Part shown: piece after piece, positions 37,155 to 49,937 of the stretch | How positions within the stretch are numbered: position 1 is the stretch's first letter | How the letters are laid out: the number at the start of each line of letters is the position of its first letter | Source: Ceratodon purpureus | Taxonomy: Eukaryota > Streptophyta > Bryopsida > Pseudoditrichales > Ditrichaceae | NCBI GenBank assembly: GCA_014871385.1 | Contig: CM026423.1 | Coordinates: forward strand, 12,021,952 to 12,085,951 | Direction: 5' to 3' | DNA: 64,000 nt | Made by a program: the position numbers and the translations under genes | Notes under the pieces: generated by a model | What the model saw: the letters and a program-made list of their open reading frames with translations, nothing else | Databases searched by the model: none | Told to the model about the DNA's origin: nothing

Positions 37155-38957
37155 ATGAGCTTCCGGGTCAGTACTCTCCTCCAAATCTCTCTTCAAAATC
37201 GCTTTATTTTGATACCAAAACCTCCCACATTCGGGTTTAGTGGATTTGGAGTATTAGGGTTTTAGGGCAGACTTGAAACTCCAGTTTCTTCCTCTCTATT
37301 GCGCTTTCAGTGTGTCTCAATCTGTGAATGTCGAGTTGAGAAAGCAATTTGCTGAACGAGAATCGAAAAATATTGAGATTTTGAACTGAATGTTTGATTT
37401 TTTGTTTATTTTTGGGTGACGAAGTTGAAATGTATGTGTATTTTGGTTTGGCTGAATTGGCGGTTGTTTTGGGTTTGGGAGAGGAGTGTGAGGTAATGTC
37501 GGAAAGATTGGGTTAGGACGTGATTTTGTTGTTTTAGGGTTTTGTGGTTTAGGGCTTGCTGGACTGCAGGCGGTGTAGTATTGTGGTGAAGAGTTCAGGA
37601 CAGGGAATCGAACCAATAATTTTGGTTATTTTAGCAGAGGTATTATGGGCAAATGGGGTTTAGGTTTGAGCTCTGATGGGTGATGGTTTAGGTTGGCAAT
37701 TGTGGGTTGTAATTGACTGGGTGCCGTTTTCTCGGTTATGGTGGTCCTGAGATGGTGGTGCATTTGGTGAAACAGTTTCATCAGTACCAGGTGGTGGGGC
37801 GGGCTCTCCCAACCCCTTCCAATGAGACCCCGAAGGCCTACCGTATGAAGTTGTGGGCGACGGACGAAGTTCGCGCTAAGTCCAAGTTCTGGTATGTTTT
37901 GAGCTGTGTTTTTATTCTGACAACTGTAGGTGTATGGTGTATAGCAGTGAATTATTTCTGTCTGCAGCTTTTTGCAGTTAACCCAAATGGAAGTGCAGTC
38001 TTGTTCCTTAGAAGTAGTGACTAGTTTGGTATTTTGAGTCTACTGTAACTTAATCGGAGAGTATGCCATGGAGAGGATCTTTGGTAATTAAATCCAAAAG
38101 TGGTCACTGATTCTCATTAGATTTGTGGTGGAAAATCTTCGTAGGAATCGACCTCGTCAGTGATCCTTTTTTTCTTTTCTCCTCATTTGACGTAATTTTT
38201 TTATGAATGTCCTTTTCCAGGTACTTCTTGAGGAAGTTGCAGAAGGTCAAGAAGTCTCACGGACAACTTCTTGCCATCAATGAGGTACATTGCACTTATT
38301 TTTTCTGCTTCTGTTTGTTTGCGACTTTTGCGGCTAGTCGTGAAACTTACGATTTGGGGCAGCGTTCTGAGAAAGAACGACTTCCACTTGACTGGAAGTG
38401 AGGTCAACAGGTTTTGTTTCCTGGTCAGTAGTCGCGCCAGTCGCTTGGTAGCTTGAGACTAAAGATTACAGCATTATGCTTGATGTAGACCAGATCAAAC
38501 AGCCAGACCAAGTTCCGATTGATTCTACTTCGCGTGAGAGAACAAAATATGAACTTAATGTTCCAAAGCTCCGCGTCCCGATCCTAATGTTAATCACTGA
38601 GTCTTCTATTGACAGATTTTTGAGAAGTACCCAACCACCATCAAGAACTACGGTATCTGGGTGCGGTATCAGAGCCGAACGGGCTACCACAACATGTACA
38701 AGGAGTACCGCGATCTTACACTCAACGGAGCAGTTGAGCAGATGTACGACGAGATGGCTTCACGTCATCGGGTGCGATCCCCTTGCATCCAGATCATCAA
38801 GACTGCTACTATTCCAGTGTCGCTTTGCAAGCGTGACAACACTAAGCAGTTCCACGACTCGAAGATCAAATTCCCTCTGACCTACCGCAAGATCCGGCCA
38901 CCAACCAGGAGTTTGAAGACCACATACAAGGCTTCCAGGCCCAACACTTTTGTGTAA
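37155..38957 (+). CDS. RPL18A: Cytosolic 60S ribosomal protein eL20 (L18a)
   Basis: Four exons in consistent phase: 37155-37166 (only MSFR), 37776-37891, 38221-38284, 38616-38957 (177 aa). The text matches plant L18a almost throughout: [93 protein letters not shown]. It is a structural protein of the large ribosomal subunit. The 4-codon first exon is typical for ribosomal protein genes. The first intron (about 600 bp) probably carries enhancing signals, as is usual for such genes. Confidence 0.95.
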
Positions 38958-39818
38958 ACAATGTTGAACTTTTGGGAATGTATTATCTTGCAGCCCCTGT
39001 GGGAATTCAATTTATTAATGCTTAAACGTCATAGGCATTTCTCTTCTTATTTTTCCTTCAATTTGAGGTCAATCTTCACCGTTATATTCCCACTTTTTAG
39101 AAATTGTTTTCCTTGCACGCAGAGGTAATACCAGAAGGAAGTTAAAGAAACTAAAATCTACACTTTATCCCTACTAATCAATTTGACTTCTTTCACCATC
39201 CGAAGTAGCTCAATCTAACCTCTCTTCTAATATCTAAAGTAGCTCAAAAGATTCAATCTTTTAAATGACTCTCATTGGATATTGATACTTTCAACTCCAT
39301 TAGATGAGTAATGCAATCTGATCAAAGTTGTCTAAAACAGCACACGCAGGAGTATATGTAGCCTTGAAATAAAACTTTTGGATGTGTGTATTAGATTCGT
39401 CATTCACGATGTTTACTCCTAAAGTGTACTCCTACAGTGAGATCTGCTTCTTATCGGGTTTTCAAAGAACCTATTAGTCTTTCAAACTCGTAAGTCATAC
39501 AACTTAGATACAGCAGCTCACGCATGGGCCTCTTGAATTGTTAGGGTTGGAGTTTGCAACTCTTCTGTGGGTTGTGTTGAGAAAATTCTCTCCAATTACG
39601 AAAGCAGCACTTTAAAGTTCCAATGGCATAATCCTGCCACCATGAACTGCTAGGAAACTGAACAATGAACTGCTTGGAAACTGGCTGACACTCATTTTGT
39701 CATGTATTGTAGCACTTTGGGATAAGTCAAAGTGATGGCCTTTGTTTCACACGGCTTTCTTATGAGGGGCATGCCATTAATCAATCTTCAACATTCTAAG
39801 TCGATCCATAGTACTCAC
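38958..39818. other. RPL18A 3' flank, no gene seen
   Basis: 3' UTR then AT-rich DNA. No feature supported. Confidence 0.45.
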
Positions 39819-39880
39819 TTAACCCTTTAGTGCCCAGACCCTTTTTGGGAGGAACTCAGTTTCGGGGACCCTGGCTTGTG
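39819..39880 (+). mobile_element. piggyBac-type terminal sequence (left end)
   Basis: TTAA at 39819-39822 is followed by CCCTTTAGTGCCCAGACCC. This has the same plan as the MITE at 27424 (TTAA, CCCTTAAACGTCAGACCC). I could not find a matching right end (GGG then TTAA) in the window, so this may be the left end of a larger or broken element. The transposase at 43.6-46.4 kb lies to its right with its 3' end facing this terminus. Confidence 0.5.
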
Positions 39881-40812
39881 AAATTTTGAATTGTGTCAAG
39901 AGATTGCGGAATTTTGGAAATCTGAATCGAGGAAAAGGGGGCCAACTCGATTTGCTACACAATGCATGATGTGCTTTCGAATCATAATTCAGATATTAGT
40001 AATTAATGACGTGTATTTGAGCAGTTTAGGGGATGCAAAAAACTGAATACGTTGAGAGTGCCCCTCGGTTCATGAGCGACAGTGACTTCGGAAAAAATTC
40101 CCAAATGTTGCGACTCCTGGACCTGGCCGTCAACATGTGTAACGATGTTGCAACGAAGAAATGACTTGAAAATTAATTTTCCCGAGTTCATATTCAATTG
40201 TTCATGGGAAAGAACGACCCACGGATACGGTGCAACCTGAATTTTCGAACTCAAATTCCTGTGACCGGATATAGTTCATTAGAAGATCGGAACGGTCATT
40301 CAGAAGTGTAGCGCATGGACAGTTTGATGAAACAAAAAAACCTACCTAAATCTAAACACACTGCTCCGGAGGAAGCAGAATACACTTGACCATCGGTACA
40401 GTCCCCTTTTGGTGCGTATTTCCTTCCAACAGGTTTCCAGCGAACAAAACCGTGACACCTGGCTTTCTTTCCGGGGTAGAAAGTGCATCACCACACTGTA
40501 GAGCCATAGGGAGCGACCACGGCTTCTTTCCTTCACGTGGGAGCGACCATGGCATGGGGAAGGAACTTGGGGGAACATAAAAGAGCTCGGGGGGGACCCG
40601 TAAAAGGATACTGGGGCTTGGCGGTTGGGGACGTGAAGTCCTCTTCAGCCGAAGGTCTGACAGAGAGGTGGTTGAAAAACTAACCGCTAACTGTGGAAAC
40701 TACCAAGTCCCAGCATTCAAGAGACATAGAGTCTGGAGGTTTAGTTTAGGATTTAGGGTATTTACATGCCTTCGGGAGTCCAGCAAGCGTCGAGGTGAGG
40801 TGCCACAGCGAA

Positions 40813-40836
40813 GGGGGGGGGGGGGGGGGGGGGGGG
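40813..40836. repeat. Run of 24 G
   Basis: Uninterrupted G run in non-coding DNA. The length is probably unstable and a sequencing length error is possible. Confidence 0.9.
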
Positions 40837-41665
40837 CTTCAGGGAGGACCCGAGGGGCGCCCCTCGTCTGCAATGCCCACAACGAAGTATAAGCAACATG
40901 TCCCCAACGATTATGAGCGGCACTCTCAAAACAGACCGCACGTTCTACCAAATTCTACAGAACAGGTTATAAACAAATTTTCAACCCGATTGAAGAACAG
41001 AACAACTCTATCACGAAGCAAAAAAATCCAAACAGAGTTCTAGCATATCAAACTTTTTCCTTGCACCGCACTGATTACCTTGTGAAGTGTGATGCTGTTT
41101 CCAAGGCAGCTAAAAACTCTAGTAAAAATATACAAGCCAAGATATGAAGCTCCTAAACCTCTCATCAAATCAGGAATAACATCAACAACCTAATCAGAAT
41201 TCCGACCTTTCTTCCTCAGGAACACGATCATGCCCCCAGTAAAGCACAGAACATGACACACAAGCTACGAAGGACCTAAACGCAGGGGATGTGAGCACAT
41301 ACATCCACACAGAAATGAAAACCCGCAACTGCCTCCCAGAGGTCACACAAATGCAATGGTTAAGACATCCACACAACAGGAGCACAGATTATGAGCAGAA
41401 TTGACCAGCTCAACTCACGGCAGACAGTACAATAATGCATACAGAATTGTTCAGCTGCGACTGAACAACATTATGCCTACATATGTATCCCATAATCCCT
41501 CAGAAGTGCATATCAAAAAAAAGTAAATGAAGTTGTGATCAGGCCAATGTAAGAGAACATCAATATCCGCACGACCTATGCCGAGGATAGGGGGGTTTAC
41601 AGGACTCACCTGCGCCATACTTGCCCTCGAGGTACTTGAAAACGGACTGCATGTCGTCCTTGGAG

Positions 41666-42229
41666 TCACAGGAGTCGTTGAGGTTGGATTCGCCCCTTCG
41701 GGGGACACAAGAAAGTTGAGAGTCGATGACAGCAGCAGCTCCTGCACGGGACGACGAAGGTGCGGTGTTCCGAGCGGGGTCTGAGAGAAGCGTCTCTCCT
41801 TCTGTTGACCAGTGGTGCACTCTCGGTACGGGCGTTGGACATGGCCTCGTCAATAACACGCAGCCACTCGGAGGTTGGGGCAGAGTGGGGTGGTGACACC
41901 ATTGGGTCGGCTGGGGAAACCATGGTTGCGCTCTCTGTGGAGACCTGTGGGGCGTCTTCGGTGTTGGAGTCGGTGACGGCTGTGGGGGCGGGGGGCAGGG
42001 GGTATGGTATCCCCGAATAAAACTCCATCTCCAGGCGCTGCACCGCTGCACCAACTGACCACCACCACTCCGCCCCGGGAACAACAAGGTCTAGAAGCAG
42101 CCGGGGTTCTCGCACAGCGCGAATGCTTCGATGGCGCCATTCCTCCACCGCCGTCAGCCATGGCGCGAGCTCTGCAGCGAACCGAGGCTGGGGTGCAACT
42201 CGGCCATCGTAGCGGTCACTATGAGGCAT
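41666..42229 (-). CDS. Hypothetical protein W1 (relative of 56717-57088)
   Basis: A 187-aa frame, not recognised as any named family. Residues ~18-80 resemble the small protein at 56717-57088: AELAPWLTAVEE against EELRPWLLEVER, EWWWSV against EWRWTV, and MEFYSGIPYPL against MELSLIPYPL. The rest is Ser/Pro/Ala-rich. Near the C-terminus another frame contains coding-like text (DDMQSVFKYLEGKYGAG) running into a good donor (gtgagt at about 41609), so the gene may be frameshifted or spliced differently there. It lies between a piggyBac-type end and the transposase. Confidence 0.5.
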   Translation of the reverse strand: MPHSDRYDGRVAPQPRFAAELAPWLTAVEEWRHRSIRAVREPRLLLDLVVPGAEWWWSVGAAVQRLEMEFYSGIPYPLPPAPTAVTDSNTEDAPQVSTESATMVSPADPMVSPPHSAPTSEWLRVIDEAMSNARTESAPLVNRRRDASLRPRSEHRTFVVPCRSCCCHRLSTFLCPPKGRIQPQRLL

Positions 42230-42902
42230 GACCTAGACACTCACAGACTGAACGGAGGTGAGTTAGCGAGGGAGGGAAGAGACACCTGGAAGTTGCGACG
42301 GAAAAGAATACAAGTACCGAGGCCCAAGGTGAGACAGAGGGCGGTCTGCAGCAATGAAGTCTGAAGAGGGTTAGTGGCGAGGTTTAGGGAGGGGGAAGAC
42401 ACAAGAAAGCGCATGCAGGGATTAGGGTTTAGGTAAATGCATGATTACAGAAAATAATGGTAACATAAATGCGATAAGATAGGCAAAAAGATGTATTTAT
42501 TAATAGGAAAAACCCATTTGTGCAGGTACACAATACCGAGGCTACAAGGTGCCCCACGCTAGGGGGTCTACTCCAGCAGCCACCATAACACGCATAACCC
42601 AAGCCGAGGAAGCCAAGCCAATTGGATGGCCCGAAGCCTTGAATCCTCTGCTGGAGAGTTCTGAAAACGAAGAGGACGGACATCGGGCAGGAAACTACAA
42701 GGGAGAAGTCTGCTACGCAGGCAACCTCCAGCACCAGGCATCAGCTGGGCCGACGAACCGAAGAAGGGAAATTAAAAAAACCATATGAGCCAGAAAAAAT
42801 AGATGAGCCAGAAACAGGGGACCGAGATATGGCAAATAATTCCTGAGCAGTACCTAAGGCTCTCCGCAATAGGTGACTTTTGAGTGCACCATGTACGCCA
42901 TG

Positions 42903-43141
42903 GATACTTCAAGATGCATTGTAAGGGAGGGGCAAGGGGGTATGGACTATGGACAGGAGATAGCAACAAAAGGCATTGTAAGGGAGGGGCAGGGGGGGTT
43001 TGGGCAGTGGAACGGAGATACTTCGACAGGCATTGTAAGGGAGGGGGAAGGGGGGGTGTGGACAGTGGAAAGGGGATACTTCGAAAGGCAGTCCAAGGGA
43101 GGGGCAGGAAGGGGGGGGGGGGGTTATGGACAACGGAAAGG
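42903..43141. repeat. Minisatellite, ~58-bp unit, about 4 copies
   Basis: The unit contains GATACTTCGAAAGGCATTGT and AAGGGAGGGGCAGGGGGG, then a GTGGACAGTGGAAAGG-like stretch. Copies vary by G-run length. It lies upstream of nothing recognisable; no coding role. Confidence 0.75.
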
Positions 43142-43583
43142 GTGATGATGTGCATAGACATGGGGGAGTATTCTAGCGTAGGGAGGGTGAATCCATGCGC
43201 CATCACAACATCTGAACGAAGGCAAATAAAAATTGCAAGGAAAAAAAGGGAGAGACGCCCGGAATCCCCCCCAAAAAAATAAAGGCAGTGAAATTCGCTA
43301 CGACAAGGACAGGGACTTGGAGTAAGCCAGATGGGGCTCCACCGCGCTGCGCTTCTCTCCTTGCCTTCTCCACCGTCACGTCATGGATGGCCCATGTCTT
43401 TTGCCTGCAATCATTGCAACCAATTGCGTAAAATACATTGGATGGTTGCAGTCATAACAAATCAGCCTGGGGAAAGAGAGGGGTGGGATTGTGAAATACC
43501 GCTCACCTCCAACGGTGCATCCACCGACGGAAACCGGGCATGTCCAATAGACGTTTCCATTCTGCAAGTGGAGAAAAAAGTGG

Positions 43584-46351
43584 TCAAATATTCGCACTTC
43601 CATGGAATTCCAGGAAGCACTTCCCTGGGCACATTGACCAGAGACGACACCCTTTGCACACCCAAAATGTCCGTCGTTTGCACATTCTACAGCGCCGTCT
43701 CAAAGTACCCTTGACGCTATGGCAAGGCGTTGATCGTCTGGCTACGGTTGGGGTACTGCTGCGACTGTCACCAAGCCTTGGGGAGTCACGCCTTGAGAGA
43801 ATACTCGCACCCAAGATGCGCCCTGTAGGGACTGCGTGGGTAGAACCTCTCTGCCCTCCCTCACCGTCAACGATGCCCACGGTATCAGAGGAGAATTCAT
43901 GGACAGGCACGCTTGGCCTCGGGGTCTCCTCACTGGTGCCTTCGAGCACCCCACCATTCACGGACTCCTGGGACAAGATTATGTCATCCGCTCCGGGGTC
44001 GCCGGAGGCAGGGACAGTTGGAGGAAACTCCACAGCGGGGTCATTTGGAGCCAAATGCGGGAAGCCGCTGTGGCGCGATGTGCAGGCAGACCCTGAGTCC
44101 CAGGAAAGTGGACATTCCATCAAGCCATGGGCAAGCACGAGCATGAACCTCTTGTGGTCCATGGCTTTCTGGCCAGCTTCTGCACATATGTGCTTGTACC
44201 GGATGTAGGAATTAGTGGTCGCAGAGTCCAAAGCGAAAAAGAAAAGCCTGTGCCACCACTTCTTGGTGAAGATTTGGGTGGTGTAAGAGGCTCGCAGCTG
44301 GTCCTGTGTATCCACCCCTCTCATTGTTGCAGAATATAACTTCTGGATGGGGCTGGTAGGGATCTCAGATTTCCCTCTGCTGGTATGGCGAGTTGCAGTA
44401 GTCCCCCCTCGCACCATGGGGTCCGCGGCTGTGGAAAGGAAACTGACGCCCTTGGTATCTTGCCAATGGATTGCGGCCATTTCCCTGTCTTTGTAGACCC
44501 GAATTTCGAGGGAGCCCCTGGGAGTCTTCTCTGGAACGCACAGGCTCTTCGGGAAGCCCACTCTTCCTTGTCGAGCAGTCCCAACTGCGTAAAATCCCCT
44601 CTGCAGCAGGTTTTCAAACAGCATTGGAGAGGTGAAGTAGTTGTCCATGGCGATGGTATACCACTTCCCCTCCCAGCCCTTCGTTAGACGTGATACGACT
44701 CCAGCTCCCGCTCCACATGCGTGTTGAGGAAGACCAGCGATGACTTCATTCGCTGCTCCAACATACACTTCGAAATTCAGAACATACTTAGTTACGGAAC
44801 AGCAAAGGCACCATACCTTGATTCCATGGGTGATAGGCTTCAATGGCAAGTACTGCTTGAAAGAGCAGTACCTGCCATTGTAAGGAACCATCGACTCATC
44901 GACGCAGAGGTATGGAGATGCGTTCCAGAGGGACTGGAAATTCGCTACGAGGTTGTCCAGCAGTGGCACCTGATCTGTCCTATAGGGTCATAACGGTGGT
45001 CACCCTTGTCGTAAGTGAGGCTCTCCTTGGAGACTATGTGCAGGCAGTGGAGCAAGTACAAGAACCTTTTGTGTGGCATAGTCGAAGCCACTTGCTTGCA
45101 GTGCAACACATCACTCTGGACTGCCCAAAAGTCCCGCATACGTGGCTGAGTCCGGACAGCCCTGAGCACGCATATCCCAAGCCACTGCCTGTGCTCCTTC
45201 AGAGTTATCTTCCCGTGGATCTCGAGCCCCCCCTTCCGTCTGCCGGTTGTCGGATCCTTCCAGTCTGCGTAGGCATTCGACTCCTTTACTATTTTACGTT
45301 GAATTCCGTCGCTCCACATGTCAAGGAAGCACTCCACGGGACCAATGGGTTCTTCATACGCAATCTTTGAGCTCGGTTTTGGTCCACAAAAGTCCTGCCG
45401 AGGCTGCAGCGTCCAGTACTTGCCATGCCAATTGTGGTCGGCGTACTTGGCTTCAAAGACCTCGTCCTCTTCGCGCAGTGGCCCTGCAGTATATTGTCCA
45501 AGTTCGCCTAGCATCACCTGGAACCCGTCGGCGCCTCCCCCGTCAGAGTCTCCGCTGGAGAAATTGCAAGGACTCCCCCAGCGGCGACCACCGCCTCCTC
45601 CACCGGGAAGCACTGCCTCCGTATTCAAACCATCGGGATCCCACTCCGGATCAGATTCATCTGAAGTTGTCCCTGCCACCCGCCTCCCTCCCCTGACGCC
45701 AGTAGGGGCAGCTGCAGGAATATCCGCAACTGCATGTGGACTCTCAGTTGACGACAACGGCAGCATATCAAGTGGCCCGCATGGCGTCCCTTGGGCCTTG
45801 CGGAAAAGCCCCTCCAGACCCCATCGGTGCTGAGCAGTTGGTGGAGTCGGTAACCAAGGCAGACAATTATCCCGTGGTATACTCTGAACACCAAACTCGC
45901 CACCAAAGTCGACTTCAAAGCATACGGACCCGGCGTCATCGGTGAACATTCCAGCGACATAACCAAATACACGTCCACATGGATTCTGAATTGACTCCCC
46001 ACCCCATTCTATGTCAAAGACACTCACAGATACCTTTCGAATGGAGTTACCTTCCAGTGACATGTCGGTGAGGTCGTCCATGACCAGCCTCGACGGAGAT
46101 GGCTCCGCAATGCTCGCTGCCGGGTCGAGGAAATCTTCCGGCTGCAGCCCCTGTTCCAGCTGCACCCGACGCCGGGGTACCTCCAGCACCTCCTCTGAAA
46201 GAACACGTCTCGGCCTGGTGCCAGCCGTGCTAAGTACCTGGTCACCAAGTGACCCGAATGTATCTTCCACTCCGGGTGGTGCTCCAACTGATGCAGCTCG
46301 CATCTCCGGACATCCAGCACCTGTAACACAGGGAGTCCCATTGTTAGCCAA
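43584..46351 (-). pseudogene. piggyBac (PGBD) transposase, one frameshift
   Basis: Two frames, 44945-46351 and 43584-44969, overlap where a frameshift (about 44950-44968, after DPIGQIR) splits one transposase. The first part carries an acidic N-terminal extension (~220 aa), then piggyBac text (ECFLDMWSDGIQRKIVKESN; KITLKEHRQWLGICVL). The second has the DDE catalytic regions: VDESMVPYNGRYCSFKQYLP, TIAMDNYFTSPMLFENLLQRG and IHWQDTKGVSFLS. It ends in the Cys-rich zinc domain (CRMCKRRTFWVCKGC). piggyBac transposases cut and paste at TTAA. Apart from the frameshift the copy looks little decayed. An acceptor-like TTACAG near 46325 hints that upstream exons exist. Confidence 0.88.
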
Positions 46352-46511
46352 TCACATTTGGAAACATGTTTGCCCAGAGCTCCAACCATGGCCGTCCCCT
46401 TGCACTCAATTCCACCTTCGCAATCTGAATGGCACCTACCGAACACATTCTACATTGGACATGAACACAATCCATGCTTCAAATACCTCGGATCAAGTAC
46501 TTACCTGAGGC

Positions 46512-48675
46512 TCAAGGCTGTACGCGCTGGCCCCCTTCACCTGCCTCTGTTCGGTTTGTCTCCCGAACGCTCCACAGGCAACGTCGCAGAGGAAGTGTTG
46601 GATACCCTCCCCGCCCTCCTGCTTGCCTAGTCAGTGGAGGACTGTAAGGGAGGGGTTGCATGTCCCTCTCGTCATGGTCATTGAAATTGGACGGAATTTC
46701 CCCAACCTCTGGTAGCGGTGGTTCCAGCATGTCTACCTCAAGAGGGCTAACAGTGTGCTTTCTCTTCCGTGAAGACGCTTCACCCTGATACGCCGGACTC
46801 TCCTTCTGTGGCGTCGACTGCAAATACGGACCACCAACATTCTCCTCCTGTCCAACCGCCCCTTCCTTTCTCTGCATCACGCGTTGCGCCAGTAAGTGTG
46901 GTGCCCCAGCACTCGGCATTGCTTTCGCCTGGGCCTTCCTCCCCCTGCCACCCCTGTTCCCTGATCCTGTAGTGGTCCCCTGTCTCGAGGCCCCTCCCAC
47001 CTTCTGCTTTCCGCGCATTATCTCCAATTGCTCCGCAACGTTGGCTCCGCATCCCCGCACACCGTCTGAGTCGCCTGGGATATGATCCCCAGTCACTCCC
47101 CGCAGCACATTGTCTTCCACGTCCGCTGCAATTTTGTCGATAATAGCAACCACTTGGCCGACGAAGGAGCCCGCACCTCCCCCGCTGTCTAGGACCGCTG
47201 CTTCCTTCTTGACTTTTCTTTCGTACTTCCTGACTGGCTTCCCTGTTCTCTTGCTTATCTTCACATTCGTATTGTCCTTCACCTCACATGGCTCCTGAAC
47301 CGCAGGTTTTGGAATGCAAGCAGGGGTCTGCAATGATGCATCGGACCCGAACCCCATCACACCCCCTCCAGTCGGGGATGATGTGCCCTGCCCCGGCTGT
47401 GCATGCCCTCCCACGATGGGCCCCCTATTCGATGTATCTCCATCATCCCGTCCATGTGCTCCAATTGGCGCCTCTCCCCGACTGTGTGAAGCAGAATTGA
47501 AATCGTGAATTTCCCCTCCCTCTTGGCGCACCTTCTCTAACTTCACCTGTACGGAGGTCTTGTGAGTCCGCCCCTCCTCCACCCCCTGGGCCGAATCTCC
47601 CTCGTGCGCATCTCCATGCGGCAGGTCTGGTCCGATGACCACATGCTTATTTCCACTAAAATCGTGAGAGAATTCTCCATGCACCATGATGTCCTCGTGC
47701 ACCATGATCTCCTCAGCCGCATGTGCAATACCCTGGCCATGGCGTTCTTCCACCCGCATGTCTGTATCATGTCTGCCCATGCAGTGTTGCATGTTCACTC
47801 CGCCATGGCACATCCCTGAAAACTTCTTCTCTGATGGCCCGGTTGACATCTTCTGAGAATCCTCGGGGGTCTCCTTCATCAAATCTTTGCCGCCACCCGA
47901 GCAGCGTCGCACACTGTCTCCTGAACAGGTGACGGAATTGCCGGGGCTCCAAGACCTCCAGATTATCGAACCCCTTGACACCCCTTGGTAATGGCAATTG
48001 GAGAAGGTAATCTCTCCGCAATCGCGCACAGAGAGTGAGCAGCTTATGACCCCGAAGCCCACGTTCATGCCTCCAGTCCAGCAAGATGCGGTGCGCATTG
48101 GGAAACGGCGGTGGCGTGATTGGGGGTGATGGCCAGCTCCACCAGGCACTTGATCTCCTGGGAGCGCGCCCCGCACACAACCTCGAATTGACGGCGCCCT
48201 GCATGGCATCGCCCAAAAAAAATCCCCTGCCTACGAATTTCCCCCACTCTAAACCCTCTCGTATAGCAAATCCCGTAAACCCAACTGCGAATTACCAACG
48301 CCCTACTCCATATGGCTCTCTGGCAGCGCCGCCCTTGCAATTACAACTTCTTGCAAACATAAAAGAGCAAGGCGATGGTTTACGCAACATACCTTGTCCC
48401 CTTCCCGAGTGGGTTCTCCTCTTGCACCTGCCGCAATGCACATAAATTCGACTGCGGCTGCGCTGGCCCCGAGCTCCTCCCATCCCTGGCGCATCCTCCA
48501 AACCTGGCACTCGTGCACCCATCCCCAACCCCATCGTGCAAACTCTGCACCAATCTCTCCCAATCTCTAGCAGCCCCGTGAGTCAATCGGTCCACCGGAA
48601 ACCACACTATCCGAGAATCCTCTGCAACAACTGACAAAGACAAACCCTTCACGCAACTGGGAATTAAATGCCCCC
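46512..48675 (-). pseudogene. Degraded companion gene of the piggyBac region
   Basis: Several overlapping minus-strand frames look coding but do not join into one. First, a start region at about 48688 (MNSDPRRGAFN, then an in-frame TAG). Next, a Cys pair text (IYVHCGRCKRRTHSGRG) running to a donor gtatgt at about 48392. Then QFEVVCGARSQEIKCLVELA at about 48190-48065. Then LLDWRHERGLRGHKLL through FRHLFRRQCATLLGWRQRF to about 47770 in a second frame. Last is a long Gly/Lys-rich frame to 46512 with basic clusters (KRTGKPVRKYERKVKK; SRKRKHTV). I recognise no family. It is probably a decayed host or element gene with a nuclear-type basic tail. Confidence 0.4.
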
Positions 48676-49097
48676 CGCCTAGGATCCGAGTTCATCCTGG
48701 TCTTCTCCTCTTGTAACCCCATGCGTCAACCACGACCGCTGGGAGAATGAGTAGGGGTTGCCCGAGAACACTCACAGCGTTGGGGAAGGTGGGGGGCTTG
48801 GGGGAGGTCCGGACGGGTCCACCCGGGCATCAGAAAGAGCAGTTATGGGGGACACGGGTTTGAACGCCTGTGAACGCACTTTCACCAGCCCATTGGAACA
48901 CGAATGCTACAATTGGAAACGATTGCAAAGGGATCAAGCACCGTGTACGTCTACAACACATCTTTTGCAAACAGGCCGTATTTTCTTTCAGTTAGCAAAA
49001 CCGTATAAGTGGGTATTTGAAGGGGTTCCGGTGCTCATATTGCAAAAATAATTAAACCACAACACAGGGGGTGTAACAGCCCCAATCCGTCCCGGAG

Positions 49098-49359
49098 GGG
49101 GAAAGTTAGCATGCGAGCGGTGAGCGGAGAGCGGAGAGCGGAGAGCGGCAATTGGAGAGCGGAGATTTGACTTTTCATCAAGTATTTTGAACAAGTATGT
49201 ACCCTATTACCGTGGATAGTTTCTAAAATTATACTTTTATTTTTAGATTTTATAAACTAAGTGGATGTATTTCCGTGGAAATAATTATCAATAACTATAT
49301 TATTTATCCTGATATACTTTCTTCTGTTAAAATTAGGGCTGACGTCATGATGACATCAT
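49098..49359 (+). promoter_or_regulatory. Control-region repeat L1 (copy 1 of 2)
   Basis: Begins GGGGAAAGTTAGCATGCGAG, continues with tandem AGCGGAG units, then CCCTATTACCGTGGATAG, a second ACCGTGG-like site (TTCCGTGGA). It ends AAATTAGGGCTGACGTCATG followed by ATGACATCAT. All blocks recur in the same order and spacing at 55938-56200. The end holds overlapping TGACGTCA/ATGATGACATCAT palindromes of the bZIP/CRE type. It lies 579 bp upstream of the RING-like gene. Confidence 0.8.
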
Positions 49360-49937
49360 GTCTGTTTATAGACCACTTGTGCTTTTTTGAATCCTATTTT
49401 TTCATCTGTTTCATATACATTCCCGATTGACAACAGGAATCCATATTTTTTATATGTTCACTGATACGATGAAAACAGTGAATATTATTAAGAAAAAAAT
49501 AAATGTAAATCTTAAGACTATTACTATTTTAGTAGTGGTTCTGAGAATCAAAGATTAGGGGTGTAGACCAATACATGTAATCTATGATTACAATTTCTTA
49601 AGGCGTTTCATTGTACTCCAAGCCAATATGTACTCAGCTCATGACTGTTCAAGGTCGAGAAGTTCAATTCAAATGATGTTGTTCTTTAGTTCAAATGAAT
49701 GTGCCTTCTACATATCAATGTTTTCACACATTCATAATGTGAATGTTTAATATGGTCATGTGGTTTGCGGCATGGATCAGCACTGACCATCATTACTTAT
49801 AGGGCTCACGTTTTCTTCGCTTGTTTACAATAGAGATATGGTTTAGTGTCTTCCTTCTTTGGTAGTGCAGAGTTCTTGCGAGATTTTTTTAGCAAACTTA
49901 GAGAGCGGTCAGGGTTGGTTGTGTGTTAGATACTAAA

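Noticed and set aside
37597..37614. tRNA B-box-like GGTTCGATTCC on the minus strand
   Set aside because: No A-box or acceptor-stem pairing at the right distance upstream; it lies in the first-intron region of RPL18A.
45247..46508. Plus-strand frames across the transposase
   Set aside because: Low-complexity Ser/Pro/Arg text opposite clear piggyBac motifs.
49068..49100. LTR-like start TGTAACAGCCCCAATC
   Set aside because: Resembles gypsy LTR starts, but no second LTR, primer-binding site or gag/pol is visible.
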